Of a stretch of 64,000 nucleotides of DNA, positions 1 through 9,238 are shown piece by piece (position 1 is the stretch's first letter; each line of letters starts with the position of its first letter). The notes below the pieces were generated by a model. The model saw only the letters and a list, made by a program, of their open reading frames with translations. It was not told the origin of the DNA and ran no database searches. Origin of the DNA: Planctomyces sp. SH-PL62 (lineage in GTDB: Bacteria > Planctomycetota > Planctomycetia > Planctomycetales > Planctomycetaceae); the NCBI GenBank assembly GCA_945893045.1, contig CAMDEA010000001.1, forward strand, positions 106,617 to 170,616, in the 5' to 3' direction. Position numbers and translations under genes: made by a program.

Positions 1-2
1 GG

Positions 3-1877
3 GCGTTTCAACCGCTGCGTCCGGTTGCGGTATCCGAGGTGAAGGATGCGGACTGGACTCGCACGCCAATCGACCGCTTCATTCTCGCGCGTCTGGAATC
101 GGCGAAGATCCAGCCGCAGAGTATTGCCAGTTCTCGGCAACTGATCCGTCGGGTCACGTTCGATTTGATTGGTCTTCCACCGACGCCTGACGAAGTTCGC
201 GAGTTCAGTGCGGCTGCCGAACGTGATCCGCAAGGGGCGCTGGCCGCTCTGGTCGATCGTCTCTTGAAAAGTCCGCACTACGGCGAGCGCTGGGGACGGC
301 ATTGGCTGGATGTCGCTCGCTATGCAGACAGTGACGGCCAAGAGACGGATCGGGATCGGCCGCTGGCGTATCTTTATCGCGACTTTGTGATTCGCGCTTT
401 GAACGACGACATGCCGTTCGATCAGTTCGCACGCTGGCAGTTCGCGGGCAACGAGTACGAACCGGACAATCCCGCCGCCGTGGCGGCGACCGGATTTCTG
501 ACCGCCGGAACCTTTGCGGGACTGGGAGACAATCTCCTGGAAGACGAGCGATTGCGCAATCGGTACAACGAACTGGACGACATCGTTTCGACAATCGGCA
601 CCGGGCTGCTGGGACTGACGCTCGGTTGTGCCCGTTGCCACGATCACAAATACGATGCGATTCCCGCTCGCGATTACTATTCGATGCTGAGCGCGCTGCA
701 CAGTGGCGACCGAGGCGAGGTGACGCTGGCCTCGAAGGACAGAGTCTACGCGTATCGAGATTCGAGTTCAGAACCGAAGCCAACCTGGCTGTTCCGACGC
801 GGCGATTTCTACGACCACGAAAAACCGGTGCGGCTTGGATTCGTCTCTGTCCTGACGCGAGACAAAACGCCCGAGGACTACTGGAAGCAGGCTCGTGAGA
901 GCAGCCCCGCAAAAACCAGCACACGCCAGCGCCGGGCGCTGGCCGAATGGATGACCGACGTCGAACAAGGTGCCGGTGCGCTGGTCGCGCGAGTGATCGT
1001 CAATCGCATCTGGCAGCATCATTTCGGTGAGGCGCTCGTTCACTCGGTGGGAGACTTCGGAGTGCGATCGGATCCGCCCACTCATCCGGAACTGCTCGAA
1101 TGGCTGGCTCACGATCTGGTCGAACACGGTTGGAAGCTGAAGCGACTGCATCGCCTGATCTTGACCAGCGCGGCGTATCAACAGGCGAGCACGAGTCGCC
1201 CAACTCGTGAGAGTTCGGATCGAAGTCTCACGACTTCGGCTGCGCCTGCTGCCGACCCGGACAACCGGCTGTTGTGGAAGATGCGTCCGCAGCGATTGGA
1301 AGCTGAGGCTCTGCGAGACGCGATGCTGGCCGTAAGCGGAACGTTGAATCTGCGGCAGTTCGGCTCCGGTTTCAAACCGCCGATCAGTTCCGAAGCGATC
1401 GTCGCACGCAACACCAAGGATCCGTACCCGGCCAAGGTTGAGGATTCGGCGGACGTGCGTCGGCGTTCGATCTACATGTTTCACAAGCGAGTCGTTCCGT
1501 ATCCGCTGCTGCAGGCGTTCGACAAACCGGACGCGCAGCAAAGCTGCAATCGGCGAGACCCGACCACGGTGGCTCCGCAGGCACTGGCTCTGCTCAATGA
1601 TCCGTTTGTCAGAGCGGTGGCACTCGACTTTGCCGATCGCTTGATCAAAGAATCCAAAGAGGATCCGCCTCGCTGGATTGATCGTGGCTCCCAATTGGCG
1701 CTCGGCCGATCTCCGAGCGAATCGGAACGGAGTGCGTCGCTGGAGTTCGTGCAGACTCAGATCAATGAGCGAACTCAGCGATCTCCGAAGAGTCCGCCCG
1801 AAGAGCATCGACGAAGAGCGCTCGCCGATCTCTGCCAGGCATGGTTTAGTTTGAACGAGTTCCTCTACATCGACTGA
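3..1877 (+). CDS. DUF1549/DUF1553 planctomycete protein, 5' end cut by window
   Basis: The reading frame is open to the left edge, so the N-terminus (in this family usually a signal peptide and a cytochrome-c-like domain) lies outside. A GTG at 39 is only an internal codon. The visible part begins in DUF1549 (motif TPIDRFILARLE), has the haem-type motif LGCARCHDHKYD near residue 210, and ends with DUF1553 (NRIWQHHFGEALV, then PDNRLLWKMRPQRLEAE). The family is abundant and exported in planctomycetes; its biochemical role is not established. An extra Ser/Thr-rich stretch of about 15 residues before PDNRLLW is encoded by a palindromic element (1198-1240). The DUF1501 gene follows after 8 bp, the standard pairing for this family, so the two are very likely co-transcribed. 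Confidence 0.93.
   Translation, partial: AFQPLRPVAVSEVKDADWTRTPIDRFILARLESAKIQPQSIASSRQLIRRVTFDLIGLPPTPDEVREFSAAAERDPQGALAALVDRLLKSPHYGERWGRHWLDVARYADSDGQETDRDRPLAYLYRDFVIRALNDDMPFDQFARWQFAGNEYEPDNPAAVAATGFLTAGTFAGLGDNLLEDERLRNRYNELDDIVSTIGTGLLGLTLGCARCHDHKYDAIPARDYYSMLSALHSGDRGEVTLASKDRVYAYRDSSSEPKPTWLFRRGDFYDHEKPVRLGFVSVLTRDKTPEDYWKQARESSPAKTSTRQRRALAEWMTDVEQGAGALVARVIVNRIWQHHFGEALVHSVGDFGVRSDPPTHPELLEWLAHDLVEHGWKLKRLHRLILTSAAYQQASTSRPTRESSDRSLTTSAAPAADPDNRLLWKMRPQRLEAEALRDAMLAVSGTLNLRQFGSGFKPPISSEAIVARNTKDPYPAKVEDSADVRRRSIYMFHKRVVPYPLLQAFDKPDAQQSCNRRDPTTVAPQALALLNDPFVRAVALDFADRLIKESKEDPPRWIDRGSQLALGRSPSESERSASLEFVQTQINERTQRSPKSPPEEHRRRALADLCQAWFSLNEFLYID
1198..1240. repeat. Palindromic element inside the DUF1553 coding region
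   Basis: Arms 1198-1217 and 1221-1240 are inverse complements with 3 mismatches around a 3-nt loop. Each arm is itself a small hairpin (AACTC-GTGA-GAGTT and AAGTC-TCAC-GACTT), and the mismatches are arranged so that each mini-hairpin still pairs. The frame is kept. The encoded peptide falls just before a conserved DUF1553 motif, where relatives as I recall them have a shorter loop. Confidence 0.6.
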
Positions 1878-1885
1878 TCGAGATC

Positions 1886-3307
1886 ATGCAGACACACAAC
1901 AGTTCTCACTGCGGCCGATTTGAGCGGATCGTCAATCGACGGCACTTTCTGCAGCGAGCCGGCGCAGGCTTTGGTTCCGTGGCACTCCTCGACATGCTCG
2001 CGCATCAGGGCTTGCTGGCCGCGGACTCGACCATCGCAGGCCCCATGACACCGCGCACGCTGCACTTTCCGGCGAAAGCCAAGTCCGTGATCTGGTTGTT
2101 CATGGAAGGTGCTCCAAGTTCCGTGGACATGTTCGATCCAAAACCAGAACTCACCAAACGCGATGGCCAGAAGATTCCAATTGATGTCTTCAACGGCAAT
2201 CCCGGCCCGCTGATGAAGTCGCCGTTCAAGTTTCGGCAGCATGGCGAAAGTGGCGCGTGGGTCTGCGACAAATATCCCGGCGTCGCCAAACATGTCGATG
2301 ACTTCGCGTTCATCAAGTCGCTGCACAGTGAGTCGAATGACCATGTGCCGGCGCTGTACCAGATCAACACGGGGTTGGCGCGGCCCGGCTTTCCGTCGGC
2401 CGGTGCGTGGGTGACTTATGCGTTGGGAAGTGAGAATCAAGACCTGCCAGGTTATGTCGTGCTGGGAAACAATCAGGGAATCAAAGGCGGACCGCTCAAC
2501 TGGCATGCCGGGTTTCTACCTTCGACGTTTCAGGGAACGCTGTTTCGCCCCGACGGGAATCCGATCCTCAATCTCAACCGGCCGAGCGATGTCACGCGTG
2601 AAGATCAGCGACGCCAGCTTGATCTGCTCGCTCGGCTGAACGACGAACACCTCCGATCGCATCCGGGCGAAGCCGACTTACTGGGTCGCATCCAGTCGTT
2701 CGAACTGGCCTATCGGATGCAATCGGAGGCGGTGAGCCTGATCGACTTCTCGACGGAAACCGAGTCCACACGCAAGTCGTATGGACTCGATCAAAAGGAA
2801 ACGAAGTCGTACGGATCGAAGTGCCTGCTGGCTCGGCGACTGGTCGAAAGCGGCGTGCGGTTCGTGCAGGTCTACAGCGATGGCGAGTGGGATGCTCACA
2901 GCAATCTGACTGCCAATCACAGCGGCCACTGCCTGGCGACCGACGTGCCGATCGACGGCTTGCTGACCGATCTCAAGCAGCGCGGTCTGCTCGATTCAAC
3001 CCTCGTGATCTGGGGCGGTGAATTCGGACGGATGCCGGTCTCGCAGGGTAAGGATGGTCGCGATCACAATCCTCAGGGTTTCATGGCGTGGATGGCCGGA
3101 GCGGGAATCAAGGGAGGAACCAGCTTCGGCGAGACCGATGACATTGGCTACAAAGCGGTCGTTGATCCGGTCACCGTTCACGATCTGCACGCGACGATGC
3201 TCCACCTACTGGGCCTCGATCACAAACGGCTGACGTACCTGCACAACGGCCGTCACTTTCGACTCACCGACGTCGCGGGGAATCTGTTGACGAAGATTCT
3301 CGCGTGA
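1886..3307 (+). CDS. DUF1501 family exported protein
   Basis: 473 residues. The N-terminus carries a twin-arginine-like signal (NRRHFLQRAG followed by a hydrophobic stretch GFGSVALLDML), usual for DUF1501. Family landmarks include WLFMEGAPSSVDMFDPKP near residue 70 and the C-terminal WGGEFGRMPVSQGKDGRDHNP, a region related to the alkaline phosphatase/sulfatase fold. The exact substrate is unknown. The gene starts 8 bp after the DUF1553 gene and almost certainly forms an operon with it. The product probably acts in the periplasm together with the DUF1553 partner. Function beyond the family assignment is not claimed. Confidence 0.93.
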   Translation: MQTHNSSHCGRFERIVNRRHFLQRAGAGFGSVALLDMLAHQGLLAADSTIAGPMTPRTLHFPAKAKSVIWLFMEGAPSSVDMFDPKPELTKRDGQKIPIDVFNGNPGPLMKSPFKFRQHGESGAWVCDKYPGVAKHVDDFAFIKSLHSESNDHVPALYQINTGLARPGFPSAGAWVTYALGSENQDLPGYVVLGNNQGIKGGPLNWHAGFLPSTFQGTLFRPDGNPILNLNRPSDVTREDQRRQLDLLARLNDEHLRSHPGEADLLGRIQSFELAYRMQSEAVSLIDFSTETESTRKSYGLDQKETKSYGSKCLLARRLVESGVRFVQVYSDGEWDAHSNLTANHSGHCLATDVPIDGLLTDLKQRGLLDSTLVIWGGEFGRMPVSQGKDGRDHNPQGFMAWMAGAGIKGGTSFGETDDIGYKAVVDPVTVHDLHATMLHLLGLDHKRLTYLHNGRHFRLTDVAGNLLTKILA

Positions 3308-3681
3308 TACCTGACTTCGATATTGCCGACGCGGTTCTGTGTCACGCGGACTCTCCTCATCGAAACGTCTGGGCATTGGGGTTGAGCAGCTGAGTCACTT
3401 TGAACTTCCAACAATTGACCAATTGACAAGGTTCGCAGCAGACCGATTGCCACCGCCAAGTGACACTTTTTCTCAAGTACAATGCGGCCAAAGTCCCTGC
3501 TGATACGGATCGCGGAAATGCCTTCGCGTTGTTCTGCTCCGCGTGATGAGCCGAACGCTTCACGACGCGTGGAATTCTCCTGTGATCCGGATGAGCGACA
3601 CGTCTTCGCCAACGCCGGGCACGGCTTCGGGTATCGCCACAACGCCAAACTCAGCGCCGCTCGCTGGTCCGATTTTACTCC
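3308..3681. other. Intergenic region between convergent DUF1501 genes
   Basis: The two DUF1501 genes point towards each other here. Short open frames on both strands show no recognisable protein features and no ribosome binding sites. I saw no clear terminator hairpin or RNA gene. Confidence 0.5.
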
Positions 3682-5025
3682 TTAGAGCAGCTCCTTGATC
3701 GATTCGCGATCCTCCACCAATGCGATCGGGCGACCATTGTGGTCCGGAAGGGTCGCTGCGGGATCGATACCGAAGACCTCGCGGTACAGCGTGGCCAGCA
3801 GGTTTTGCGGGATGTACGACCGACCGATCGGCTGCTCCGCACGGGACGTCGTCGCTCCAATGACCTGGCCCATCTTGAACCCGCCGCCGGCGACGAGAGC
3901 GAAGCTGGATTGCGGCCAGTGATCGCGCCCGGCATTGGCGTTGATCTTCGGGGTCCGACCGTACTCGCCCCAGACCACGACCGTGACATCCTGGTCCAGG
4001 CCACGCTCGTGCAAGTCGGTCACCAAGGCATGAAGTCCCTTGTCGAATTCGGGGAGCATCTGCCGCAGCGAACTGAAGTTATTCGCGTGAGTGTCCCAGT
4101 AACCGGGGGCCAGCACAGTGACCACTGAGACTCCCGCTTCGACGAGACGCCGGGCTTGCAGAAACCGCGAGTGAGTGCCGTATTGTTCCCGAACCTTCTC
4201 CGGTTCTTGGCTGACGTCGAAGGCGTCACGGGCGCGCGACGAACTGATGATGTCCAGGGCCTGAGCGGTGAACGAGTCCATCCCGGCAAAAGTGCCCTGA
4301 GTCCGCTCAACGGCGCGGTTGATGTTGTCGAAGGCACCCAGCAACGTCTTGCGTTGGGTCAATCGGTCGAACGTCATCTCATGGGCCAAACTCAAGTTGG
4401 CCACCAAGCCCGGCGAGCCGGGATCGAATGGCTGATGGGCCAAACCCAAATAGGCCGGTTCGAGTGCCAATGACCTCCGGCCGCCGTGGGGCATTTGTTC
4501 CATGCCCAACGTGACGTACGGCGGAAGGTTCGTGCCGTTACTCGGAAGGAGCTTGCTGATCACCGACCCAAAGGCGGGCCGAAGACCGGGTTTCAAACTG
4601 AACGAGCCACCTTCTGGCCCCCAGGGATAGCCGCACAACAACTCTTCGGGCACATGGGTATCAGTCGCGAGGGCTCGCAGGTTGCGGATGATGGTGAACT
4701 TGTCGGCAATCTTCGCCTGCAGCGGCATCAGCTCGCAAATCTCCATGCCGGAGATGTTGGTCTGAATCGGCTTGAACTCGCCTCGGTACTCCGCCGGGGC
4801 CAGCGGCTTCATGTCATACATGTCGATGTGCGAAGGCGCGCCGCACAAATAGACCATGATGAGAGACTTGTGAGATGACTTGATCTGCTGCGCCCCCTGT
4901 GCCTTGAGCCGCAGTAAATCGGCCAGGGTTAGGCCACCAAGACCCAGAGTACCCACTTGCAGAAAATCGCGGCGCGAGACGCCGTCACACAGCGGCTTCT
5001 GTTTCGTTCCCCAAATGGTGAGCAT
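3682..5025 (-). CDS. DUF1501 family exported protein (second copy)
   Basis: 447 residues from the ATG at 5025, which has GAGGG a few bases upstream. An in-frame GTG at 5043 would add six residues and is less typical, since relatives begin MLTIWG or similar. The N-terminus has the motif CDGVSRRDFLQVG with a following hydrophobic segment, a likely Tat signal. The motif MVYLCGAPSHIDMYDMKP and the C-terminal WGEYGRTPKINANAGRDHWP are characteristic of DUF1501. This copy belongs to a different subgroup from the one at 1886-3307, because the C-terminal motif differs. It stands alone, with no DUF1553 partner visible beside it; the partner may be elsewhere or absent. Confidence 0.92.
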   Translation of the reverse strand: MLTIWGTKQKPLCDGVSRRDFLQVGTLGLGGLTLADLLRLKAQGAQQIKSSHKSLIMVYLCGAPSHIDMYDMKPLAPAEYRGEFKPIQTNISGMEICELMPLQAKIADKFTIIRNLRALATDTHVPEELLCGYPWGPEGGSFSLKPGLRPAFGSVISKLLPSNGTNLPPYVTLGMEQMPHGGRRSLALEPAYLGLAHQPFDPGSPGLVANLSLAHEMTFDRLTQRKTLLGAFDNINRAVERTQGTFAGMDSFTAQALDIISSSRARDAFDVSQEPEKVREQYGTHSRFLQARRLVEAGVSVVTVLAPGYWDTHANNFSSLRQMLPEFDKGLHALVTDLHERGLDQDVTVVVWGEYGRTPKINANAGRDHWPQSSFALVAGGGFKMGQVIGATTSRAEQPIGRSYIPQNLLATLYREVFGIDPAATLPDHNGRPIALVEDRESIKELL

Positions 5026-5927
5026 GAACAGACCCTCGAGCACGATGCCGATGAAAAGCGAGACCAGTGATTGATCAACGCGTCAAGTTGTGGGTTGACG
5101 CGGTTCAGCTTAACGGAGGGGGACTGCCACGCAATTCCGAAAGATTCAGCACCACTGCTGAATCCCTCAAACAGCCGGTTTCGGACTGCCCGACAAATGA
5201 CCCGTTTAAGAGACCGTTCATGCCGCGCCGCGACTGCAAGACGATTCGTCCGGAGCAACTTCGTCCGGAGCAATACGGTGCAGTGATCGATTCTGTCCGC
5301 CTGACAAACTTCGCGGCGACCGGGTTCGCCCGTGGCCTCGACCGCACCAACGTCTGGTCGCAATCAAATCCTTGGATCAAGACCTGAAGGGGGCCGCGCA
5401 CTCTCTACACCGCCCGTCGCTCGAACGATGGCACCAGTCCGCCGGCATACGATCGGACCTCGACCTTGTCGAGCGTCGGAGTGAGGACTTCTTCCGGAGC
5501 CGCGCCGTGGCGGTGAGAGGCCATTCACACAAATGCGCTGATCGCTTCTCAATGCGTTTTTGTGTTACGGACGAATGCGGAGAATGGTGCAACAGTCTGC
5601 GACTTCCTGCCATGGTTTGCCACGATTTGCGATCGCTTGCAGCACACGGATGTTCGTGGTAACAGTCACAAAGACATTTTGGCGTCAAAGCCGTGCGTTA
5701 AAATCGAGAATTCCGATCCGCAAGGTAAACGAAAAAAACTCAATCGGTCAGGACCGTTCTCTGGCATCGGGCGGCGATGCTGGCGGGGGAATTCAGAGAA
5801 GGGGGAGGGTGGCCAGAGCTGATTCTCCCCTTTGCGTAGTGGCAATCGGTCGCTTCGCTCACAACCAGGGAGTATGCTCATTCCGCATTTCGTGCAGGAA
5901 GTTTGACCTTCAGTGGAGTTGGTGCAT
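5026..5927. other. Long region without a recognisable gene
   Basis: About 900 bases between divergently oriented genes. Frames of about 60-150 codons exist on both strands, but they overlap one another, have no convincing start or binding site, and their translations are compositionally like antisense or random high-GC sequence. No tRNA, repeat pair or riboswitch was recognised. The promoters of both flanking genes must lie here; I could not identify them with confidence. Confidence 0.45.
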
Positions 5928-8219
5928 ATGCCCGCGATGTTGGTGCCCATTGAGTCAGGTAATCCGATCGTGCTGGATAAGCCGATCGTGTTGGTCGGGC
6001 GGCACGCCGACTGTGACGCCGTGATTCTCGACCACCGCAAAATATCGCGCAAGCATTGCGTGGTCGCCTTGGTCAACAACAACTTCGTGGTCCGCGACCT
6101 CGGCAGCATGAATGGAGTCTGGGTCAACGGCATTCGTGTCGAGGGGCAAGCCACGGTGGGCTTTGGCGACGAATTGGCGATTGGCGACGCACATTTCCGG
6201 TTGGAAGCCGGCAAACCACTCGAAGGTGCCAACCTCGAAGCCGCTAACCTCGAAGCCGCCAAGCTCAAAGCCGCAAAGGAGGAAGCCGCGAAAGCCGAAG
6301 CCGCGAAAGCCAAAGCCGCGAAAGCCGGAGCCGCGAAAGCCGGAGCCGCGAAAGCCGAAGCCGCGAAGGCCGAAGCCGCGAAGGCCGAAGCCGCGAAAGC
6401 CGAAGCCGCGAAGACCGAAGCCGCGAAAGCCGAAGCCGCGAAAGCCGAAGCCGCGAAGGCCGAAGCCGCGAAAGCCGAAGCCGCGAAAGCCGAAGCCGCA
6501 AAGGCCGAAGCCGCGAAAGCCGAAGCCGCGAAAGCCGAAGCCGCAAAGGCCGAAGCTGCGAAAGCCGGAGCCGCGAACGCCGAAGCCGCAAACGTCGAAG
6601 CTGCGAAGCTCGAAGCCGCGAAACTCGAAGTTGCCAGACTTGAAGCCGCCAGACTTGAAGCTGCCAGACTCGAGTCCGCCAGGCTGGAAGCCGCGAAACT
6701 CGAAGTCGCCAGACTCGAAGCCGCCAAACTCGAAGCTGCCAGACTTGAAGCGGAGAGGCTTGAAGCGGCCAGACTTGAAGCCGAGAGACTTGAGGCCGCG
6801 AAACTCGAAGTCGCCAGACTTGAAGCCGAGCGACTTGAATCCGAGCGACTTTTAGCCGCCAAACTCGAAGTCGCCAGAATTGAAGCCGAGAGAATTGAAG
6901 CCGAGAGACGTGAGGCCGAGCGAATTGAAGCTGAGAGAATTGAAGCTGAGAGAATTGAAGCTGAGCGAATTGAGGCCGAGAGAATTGAAGCCGAGCGAAT
7001 TGAGGCCGAGAGAATTGAAGCCGCGCGAATTGAGGCTGAGCGAATTGAAGCCGAGAGAATTGAAGCCGCGCGAATTGAGGCCGAGAGACTTGAAGCCGCG
7101 CGAATTGAGGCTGAGCGAATTGAGGCTGAGCGAATTGAAGCCGAGAGAATTGAAGCCGCACGAATTGAAGCCGAGCGAATTGAAGCAGCACGAATTGAAG
7201 CCGAGAGACGCGAAGCCGAGCGAATTGAAGCCGAGAGGCTTGAAGCCGCGCGAATTGAAGCCGAGAGGCTTGAGGCCGAACGAATTGAGGCCGCGCAACT
7301 TGAAGCGGAGCGACTTGAAGCCGAGCGACTTGAAGCCGCGCGACTTGAAGTCGCACGACTTGAGGCCGCGAGACTTGAGGCCAAGCGACTTAAAGCAGAG
7401 CGACTTGAGGCCAAACGTCTCGAAGCGGAGCGACTTGAGGCCGAGAGACTTGAGGCGGAGCGACTTAAAGCAGAGCGACTTGAAGCCGAGAAACGTGAGG
7501 CCGAGCGACTTGAAGCCGATAGACGTGAAGCCAAGCGACTTGAAGCCAAGCGACTTGAAGCCAAGCGACTTGAAGCTGAGAGGCTAGAGGCGGAGCGACT
7601 TGAAGCTGAGCGCCTCGAAGCCGAGCGGGTTGAAGCTGCGAGACGTGAAGCCAAGCGACGTGAAGCCGAGCGTCTCGAAGCTGAGCGGGTTGAAGCGGCG
7701 AGACTTGCAGCCGCTAGGCGTGAAGCGTCGCGAATTGAGATCGCCAGAATTCCGCGCGGCGGCAGCACTGTGATCAATCCCTATCATCGAGAAGAAGCCG
7801 CCAAAGTCGAAGCCGCCAGACTCGATGCCGAAAAAGCCGCGGCTGCGAAAGCCGCAGCCGCCAGGCTCGAGGCCGAAAAAAACGAAGCGGCCCAAATCGA
7901 GGCCGCCAAACGCGAAGCCGCCAGACGGGCAGTCGCCAGAGTCGAAACCCCAGCCCTCGAAGCCTACCGAATCGAAACCGAAAAACGCGCCGCCGAAAAA
8001 GCCGCCGCCGAAAAGGCCGCAGCCGACAAAATTCGAACTGCCAGACAGGAAGTGATCAAAGCCGAAGCTGCGAGAATCGAGGCCAACAGACGCGAAGCGG
8101 CCAGACTCGAAGCGGCCAAACTCGAAGCGGCCAAACTGAAAGCCGCCAAGTCTGCCACCCCTGAGAAGCCGGAAGGTGCCGGCAACATGGTCGAGGGCGA
8201 TGAATTTATTCCGCTCTGA
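5928..8219 (+). CDS. FHA-domain protein with about 100 five-residue helical repeats
   Basis: 763 residues from the ATG at 5928 (TGGAG at 5914-5918, 9 nt spacing); a GTG at 5913 is the alternative. Residues about 15-92 are a canonical FHA domain with GRHADCD (R25), ISRKH (S40, H43) and NGVWVNG, the residues that read phosphothreonine. From about residue 100 to 606 the chain is built of a five-residue unit of the type E-A-(A/E)-(K/R)-(A/L/I), first AKAEA, then ARLEA, then ERIEA, then ERLEA. A short break with Gly, Pro and Tyr (residues about 607-622) is followed by a second, less regular Ala/Glu/Lys/Arg segment to the end. No membrane segment is seen. A long rigid charged helix is the simplest reading. 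The FHA head probably docks to a phosphorylated partner, for example a substrate of an STPK such as the one at 14081-15586; this is inference. Confidence 0.9.
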   Translation: MPAMLVPIESGNPIVLDKPIVLVGRHADCDAVILDHRKISRKHCVVALVNNNFVVRDLGSMNGVWVNGIRVEGQATVGFGDELAIGDAHFRLEAGKPLEGANLEAANLEAAKLKAAKEEAAKAEAAKAKAAKAGAAKAGAAKAEAAKAEAAKAEAAKAEAAKTEAAKAEAAKAEAAKAEAAKAEAAKAEAAKAEAAKAEAAKAEAAKAEAAKAGAANAEAANVEAAKLEAAKLEVARLEAARLEAARLESARLEAAKLEVARLEAAKLEAARLEAERLEAARLEAERLEAAKLEVARLEAERLESERLLAAKLEVARIEAERIEAERREAERIEAERIEAERIEAERIEAERIEAERIEAERIEAARIEAERIEAERIEAARIEAERLEAARIEAERIEAERIEAERIEAARIEAERIEAARIEAERREAERIEAERLEAARIEAERLEAERIEAAQLEAERLEAERLEAARLEVARLEAARLEAKRLKAERLEAKRLEAERLEAERLEAERLKAERLEAEKREAERLEADRREAKRLEAKRLEAKRLEAERLEAERLEAERLEAERVEAARREAKRREAERLEAERVEAARLAAARREASRIEIARIPRGGSTVINPYHREEAAKVEAARLDAEKAAAAKAAAARLEAEKNEAAQIEAAKREAARRAVARVETPALEAYRIETEKRAAEKAAAEKAAADKIRTARQEVIKAEAARIEANRREAARLEAAKLEAAKLKAAKSATPEKPEGAGNMVEGDEFIPL
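6225..7750 (+). repeat. 15-bp coding tandem repeat array
   Basis: About 100 consecutive 15-bp units, each encoding one five-residue repeat. Units are nearly identical within blocks (about 6280-6590 AKAEA, 6600-6870 mostly ARLEA, 6870-7270 mostly ERIEA, 7290-7730 mostly ERLEA), which points to local expansion. Because 15 is a multiple of 3 and stop codons are excluded by the unit, long spurious frames stay open on other frames and the other strand. Confidence 0.9.
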
Positions 8220-8454
8220 ATCGCGGCGGTTTGGTGAGCCGGTAAGGTCTGATCCTGGCATCGCCGCCGCTCAAGCGACGTTTCCAATGACGCGGGAATT
8301 GTGGTGACCGTCGAACGCGCCGAGTCTCGAGCCGCGTTGCATCGATCCGGCAGATCGTCTGGCGGTGCATTTTGGAGAACGTGCGTTTTAGGGAGGCGGC
8401 GACCATACTGCTCGCCACTGTTTTTCGGCCCTCATACCACTCAGGAGTCGCGAG

Positions 8455-9156
8455 ATGACACATCGTTTGAGTTTGCTGCTGTGGAGTTGGATGCTCTTCG
8501 TCCCGGTTGTCAGTTCTGCTGAGGAACCCGCTGTGAAACTCAAGGCGGGCGACCGCATCGTGTTCCTGGGTGATTCGATCACTCAAGCCGGAGCTGGTCC
8601 CAACGGATACGTCACGATGATCCGGCAGGCGCTCGACAAGCAGCACACCGACCTCAAGATTGAAGTCATCGGAGCGGGCATCAGTGGTAACAAAGTCCCG
8701 GACCTGCAACGCCGTGTCGATAAAGACGTCATCGCCAAGAAGCCGACGATTGTCTTCATCTACATCGGCATCAACGACGTTTGGCACGGCGAGAAAGATC
8801 CGGCACGCGGCACGCTGCCCAACGCTTTCGAGTCCGGTTTGAAGGAAGTCATCGGCAAATGCCGCGACGCCGGAGCGACGGTCGTCCTCTGCACGCCCAC
8901 GGTGATTGGCGAAAAGAACGACGGCGAGAATGCGCTCGATGCGAAGCTCGATCAATACTCGGACATCAGCCGGAAGATTGCCAAGGAACTCAAGCTGCCG
9001 CTGTGCGACTTGCGGGCGGCATTCGTCGAGCAACTGAAAGCCCACAACAAAGACAACGCCGCGAAAGGCGTGCTCACCTCCGACACCGTGCATCTCAATC
9101 AAGCGGGCAACGAATTCGTCGCCAAGACGATGCTCAAGGTGCTGGGCTCGCAATAG
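8455..9156 (+). CDS. Secreted SGNH/GDSL hydrolase
   Basis: 233 residues with a clear signal peptide (hydrophobic core residues 5-20, cleavage near VSSAEE). Block I is VFLGDSITQAG with the nucleophile Ser41, block III is YIGINDVWHG, and block V is SDTVHLNQAG with the Asp/His pair. All catalytic positions of the SGNH hydrolase fold are present, so it is probably an active esterase or acetylxylan-esterase-like enzyme acting outside the cytoplasm. The natural substrate cannot be told from sequence. Length is normal for the single-domain family. It reads in the same direction as the LutB-like gene downstream but is separated from it by a palindromic element. Confidence 0.93.
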   Translation: MTHRLSLLLWSWMLFVPVVSSAEEPAVKLKAGDRIVFLGDSITQAGAGPNGYVTMIRQALDKQHTDLKIEVIGAGISGNKVPDLQRRVDKDVIAKKPTIVFIYIGINDVWHGEKDPARGTLPNAFESGLKEVIGKCRDAGATVVLCTPTVIGEKNDGENALDAKLDQYSDISRKIAKELKLPLCDLRAAFVEQLKAHNKDNAAKGVLTSDTVHLNQAGNEFVAKTMLKVLGSQ

Positions 9157-9160
9157 TGAC

Positions 9161-9230
9161 GTGGGGCAGGTTTCCAACCTGCCCGGCCGCTCGTCGCATC
9201 CTCTCCTGGCAGGTTGCAAACCTGCCTCAC
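9161..9230. repeat. Palindromic element, GGCAGGTTTCCAACCTGCC type
   Basis: Two arms (about 9161-9185 and 9206-9230) are inverse complements with a few mismatches, and each arm is itself a near-perfect palindrome. It sits directly after the SGNH gene and before the LutB start. It can be read through in frame with the LutB-like gene, but the true start is downstream of it. Confidence 0.75.
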
Positions 9231-9238
9231 GAAAATCC

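Noticed and set aside
768..1808. A 346-codon minus-strand frame under the DUF1549/1553 gene
   Set aside because: Antisense shadow of a clearly conserved plus-strand protein.
3455..3483. A TACAAT box near 3478 considered as a promoter
   Set aside because: No suitable -35 box at the right distance and no gene starts after it in that direction.
5666..7777. A 703-codon open frame on the minus strand rich in Ser/Ala/Ile
   Set aside because: It mirrors the 15-bp tandem repeats of the FHA protein gene, which keep several frames free of stops. It has no conserved feature and no binding site.
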